A stretch of DNA of 64,000 nucleotides from DATMRF01 sp035566435 (lineage in GTDB: Bacteria; Verrucomicrobiota; Verrucomicrobiia; Limisphaerales; UBA8199). The position numbers and the translations under genes were made by a program. The notes beneath the pieces were generated by a model. The model saw only the letters and a program-made list of their open reading frames with translations, made no database searches and was not told the origin of the DNA. This document shows positions 62,278 through 64,000 of this stretch, piece after piece (within the stretch, counting starts at the first letter, position 1; each line of letters begins with the position of its first letter). The DNA lies in contig DATMRF010000028.1 of the NCBI GenBank assembly GCA_035566435.1, positions 48,972 through 112,971 on the forward strand. Direction: 5' to 3'.

Positions 62278-63846
62278 GTGCGTGGTGCGGTTCCAAATGT
62301 GCAGCTTTCGCTCCTTTTCGCAATGCTGGCGGGCAGCCTTTCAGCGATTGCGCAACCGGCTCCCGTCCTCACTTGGATTACCAACTCGTCGCTCAAGCTC
62401 GAACAAATCATTGGCGATGTTGACTGGGAGGCGAAAGCGCAAGGCAGCAATCTGCCTACCGCCAGCCAAACCATCACCCGTTTTCACATAATGGGCAATG
62501 GGCTGGGCTATTCTTTCGAGGACAACGGCAAGCTCATTTTTCTATTCGGAGACACCATCAGCGAGCAGCCGACCAACGGAAGCTTGAATTATCACGCCGC
62601 AGATCCCCTCGCGTGGAGCACCAACACGGATGGCGAGTCGCCGTTGGTGCTCAATTTCTACACCAACATTCCGGCCACGGATGTGACGCCGCTCTTCGTT
62701 AAGCCGGCAGCCATCAAGATGGGCCCGTTCGACGTGCCGAATTCGGGCATCAGCCTTTCCAATGGCGTCTTCCTGGTCTGCAATACCGGTTCGGACACGA
62801 GCCTGGCCAACCCGCAGACGAATGACTTCTCAGTCCTAGTGACCTTCAATGAAAGCCTGGCTTTCTCCAACACCGCCGTCATCACCAACGTCTTTTACAC
62901 CAACCGTCTCGTCTCGGCGCTGAACGCCAACTTGGATCCCAGGAGCCCCTTGCAGGGGCATTTCATCAATGTCTCGATGCGCGAACACGGCACCAACGTG
63001 ATGATGTTCGGCACCGGGGAATACCGTTCGGGCGATGTCTTTCTGTGCCGGATTCCCACAGTCGGTTTTGCGAGCGGAGCCGGGACCCTCTTTTTTGCCG
63101 GACTCACCAACGGCCAGCCGCTCTGGAGCAACGCTGAGACCAATTGTTATCCCGTCGTGCAGGACAACCCGACAAATGGTCCCCCCTGGCCGAATGATAA
63201 TGGCACGGTCGGCAATCTGTCGGTGATTTATTCTACCAATCTCAACTTGTGGCTGATGACCTATGACGGCGGGCGTAGCGCAGAAACGCCAAAAACCAAA
63301 ACCACCGGTGTTTATTTCTCATATGCCCGGCAACCGTGGGGGCCCTGGGCCACGCCACAACTTATCTTCAACAAGTCGCGGGACAACGGCCTGGGCGCTT
63401 TCATTTATGATGCGGCCACAACCAACGACCTGGCGCTCGCCGGACCGGTCATCGGCACCAACAATCCTGTCACGACGCCGGGAGGCGATTTTGCGCCGAT
63501 CCTGATCGAGCGATTTACGCGCGTCACCAACAGCACGCTATTCATCTATTACACCCTCTCCACCTGGAATCCCTACACCGTGGTGAAAATGCGCTCCGCC
63601 TTCACCGTTCAGCCGGTGATTGATCCCGCTTCGTTGGTGAAGTTGAAAAAGAAATTCAGCTTCACCTGGAGCGCGCCGACGAACATCACCTTTCAGGTGG
63701 ATTACACCACGAACCTGCTCTCAGGCTGGACAACCCTCACCAACCTGATCACCGCTACCAACGGCGCCTTCAATTTTACCGATGACGGAACGAACAGCGG
63801 CGGGTTCGGCGGCGCCAAGTTTTACCGGCTGCGAGCACCTCAGTGA
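62278..63846 (+). CDS. Secreted DUF4185-like protein
   Basis: This 522-aa protein uses GTG 62278; the nearest ATG (62262) is in another frame. A signal peptide follows (LSLLFAMLAGSLSAIAQ). The FLFGDTISEQPTNGS segment and WLMTYDGGRSAETPKTKTTG suggest a five-bladed propeller of the DUF4185 type, related to glycoside hydrolase/lyase propellers. The last 65 residues are the shared W..NLLSGWTTLTN...FYRLRAPQ module. The biochemical role of DUF4185 is unsettled. The gene ends just before an oppositely oriented frame at the window edge. Confidence 0.75.
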   Translation: MRGAVPNVQLSLLFAMLAGSLSAIAQPAPVLTWITNSSLKLEQIIGDVDWEAKAQGSNLPTASQTITRFHIMGNGLGYSFEDNGKLIFLFGDTISEQPTNGSLNYHAADPLAWSTNTDGESPLVLNFYTNIPATDVTPLFVKPAAIKMGPFDVPNSGISLSNGVFLVCNTGSDTSLANPQTNDFSVLVTFNESLAFSNTAVITNVFYTNRLVSALNANLDPRSPLQGHFINVSMREHGTNVMMFGTGEYRSGDVFLCRIPTVGFASGAGTLFFAGLTNGQPLWSNAETNCYPVVQDNPTNGPPWPNDNGTVGNLSVIYSTNLNLWLMTYDGGRSAETPKTKTTGVYFSYARQPWGPWATPQLIFNKSRDNGLGAFIYDAATTNDLALAGPVIGTNNPVTTPGGDFAPILIERFTRVTNSTLFIYYTLSTWNPYTVVKMRSAFTVQPVIDPASLVKLKKKFSFTWSAPTNITFQVDYTTNLLSGWTTLTNLITATNGAFNFTDDGTNSGGFGGAKFYRLRAPQ

Positions 63847-64000
63847 TTCCCTCACTCGGGCACCGGAACAGACCCCTCAGATCTTCTTCACCATCCAGAA
63901 AATCCTCGAACTCCCGCTTCACCCGCTCGCGGACCTCTTTCTCCTCCTCCGCCGCCCGGCCCGCATTCTCATCCACGATTGCCGGGAACACGCTTTTGCG
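63776..64000 (-). CDS. 3' end of an unidentified gene (partial)
   Basis: A minus-strand frame is open from the window edge to a stop at 63776. It encodes at least 74 residues, beginning KSVFPAIVDENAGRAAEEE and continuing with charged helical sequence (VRERVKREFEDFLDGEEDLR). The composition looks coding, but its last 23 codons overlap the end of the DUF4185-like gene, so the true end is unclear. No family was recognised. Confidence 0.4.
   Translation of the reverse strand, partial: RKSVFPAIVDENAGRAAEEEKEVRERVKREFEDFLDGEEDLRGLFRCPSEGITEVLAAGKTWRRRTRRCSFRHR

Overview
The window reads as a high-GC chromosome segment of a Verrucomicrobiota bacterium, probably a soil or freshwater member of the Pedosphaera/Limisphaera type. 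This rests on the gene content: prepilins with an FTLIELL-type N-terminus, a Minf_1886-family protein, large secreted LamG, kelch and GH18 proteins sharing a short C-terminal module, a planctomycete-type cytochrome, and many short dispersed repeats. No rRNA, tRNA, CRISPR array or intact transposase gene was seen.

Layout. 1-4495 (minus): the 5' part of dnaX, the SRP RNA gene just upstream of it, and two paralogous FHA/zinc/multi-TM membrane proteins. 4496-10824 (mostly minus): a repeat-rich stretch, a DUF1963-like zinc protein, a GH18 chitinase-like protein, a prepilin and a LamG/Ig secreted protein. 11005-15221 (plus): a NarL-type sensor kinase and response regulator. 15222-30580 (mostly minus): M16 peptidase, a small membrane ORF with a Minf_1886 protein, leuS, rdgB (plus), cyclophilin, inositol monophosphatase, a transglutaminase, valS and citramalate synthase. 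30751-36347: a third FHA/zinc protein, a GspE/PilT-like ATPase, pterin dehydratase, 2Fe-2S ferredoxin, cytochrome, an unusual prepilin and an MbfA-like iron protein. 36636-41562 (plus): a compact type VII-like secretion locus with two WXG100-like small proteins, a helical protein and a 1308-aa EccC/FtsK-like ATPase.

42045-57261 (plus) is a tightly packed eight-gene operon. It joins circularly permuted ATP-grasp and alpha-E proteins, a DUF2126 transglutaminase and two more transglutaminases with a phosphofructokinase and a 1131-aa protein that I propose is a PPi-type PEP carboxykinase. The ATP-grasp/alpha-E/transglutaminase set is a known but uncharacterised peptide-ligation/processing system. 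Finding two central-carbon enzymes translationally coupled inside it is the most intriguing arrangement here. 57398-64000 holds a 14-kelch secreted protein, a fragment of a group II intron, two further secreted proteins and the end of an unidentified gene.

A second theme is genome-wide. Short palindromes and simple repeats occur between genes and also in frame inside conserved genes (leuS three times, valS, rdgB, suhB, the DUF2126 protein and an FHA protein), giving low-complexity peptide inserts in essential enzymes.
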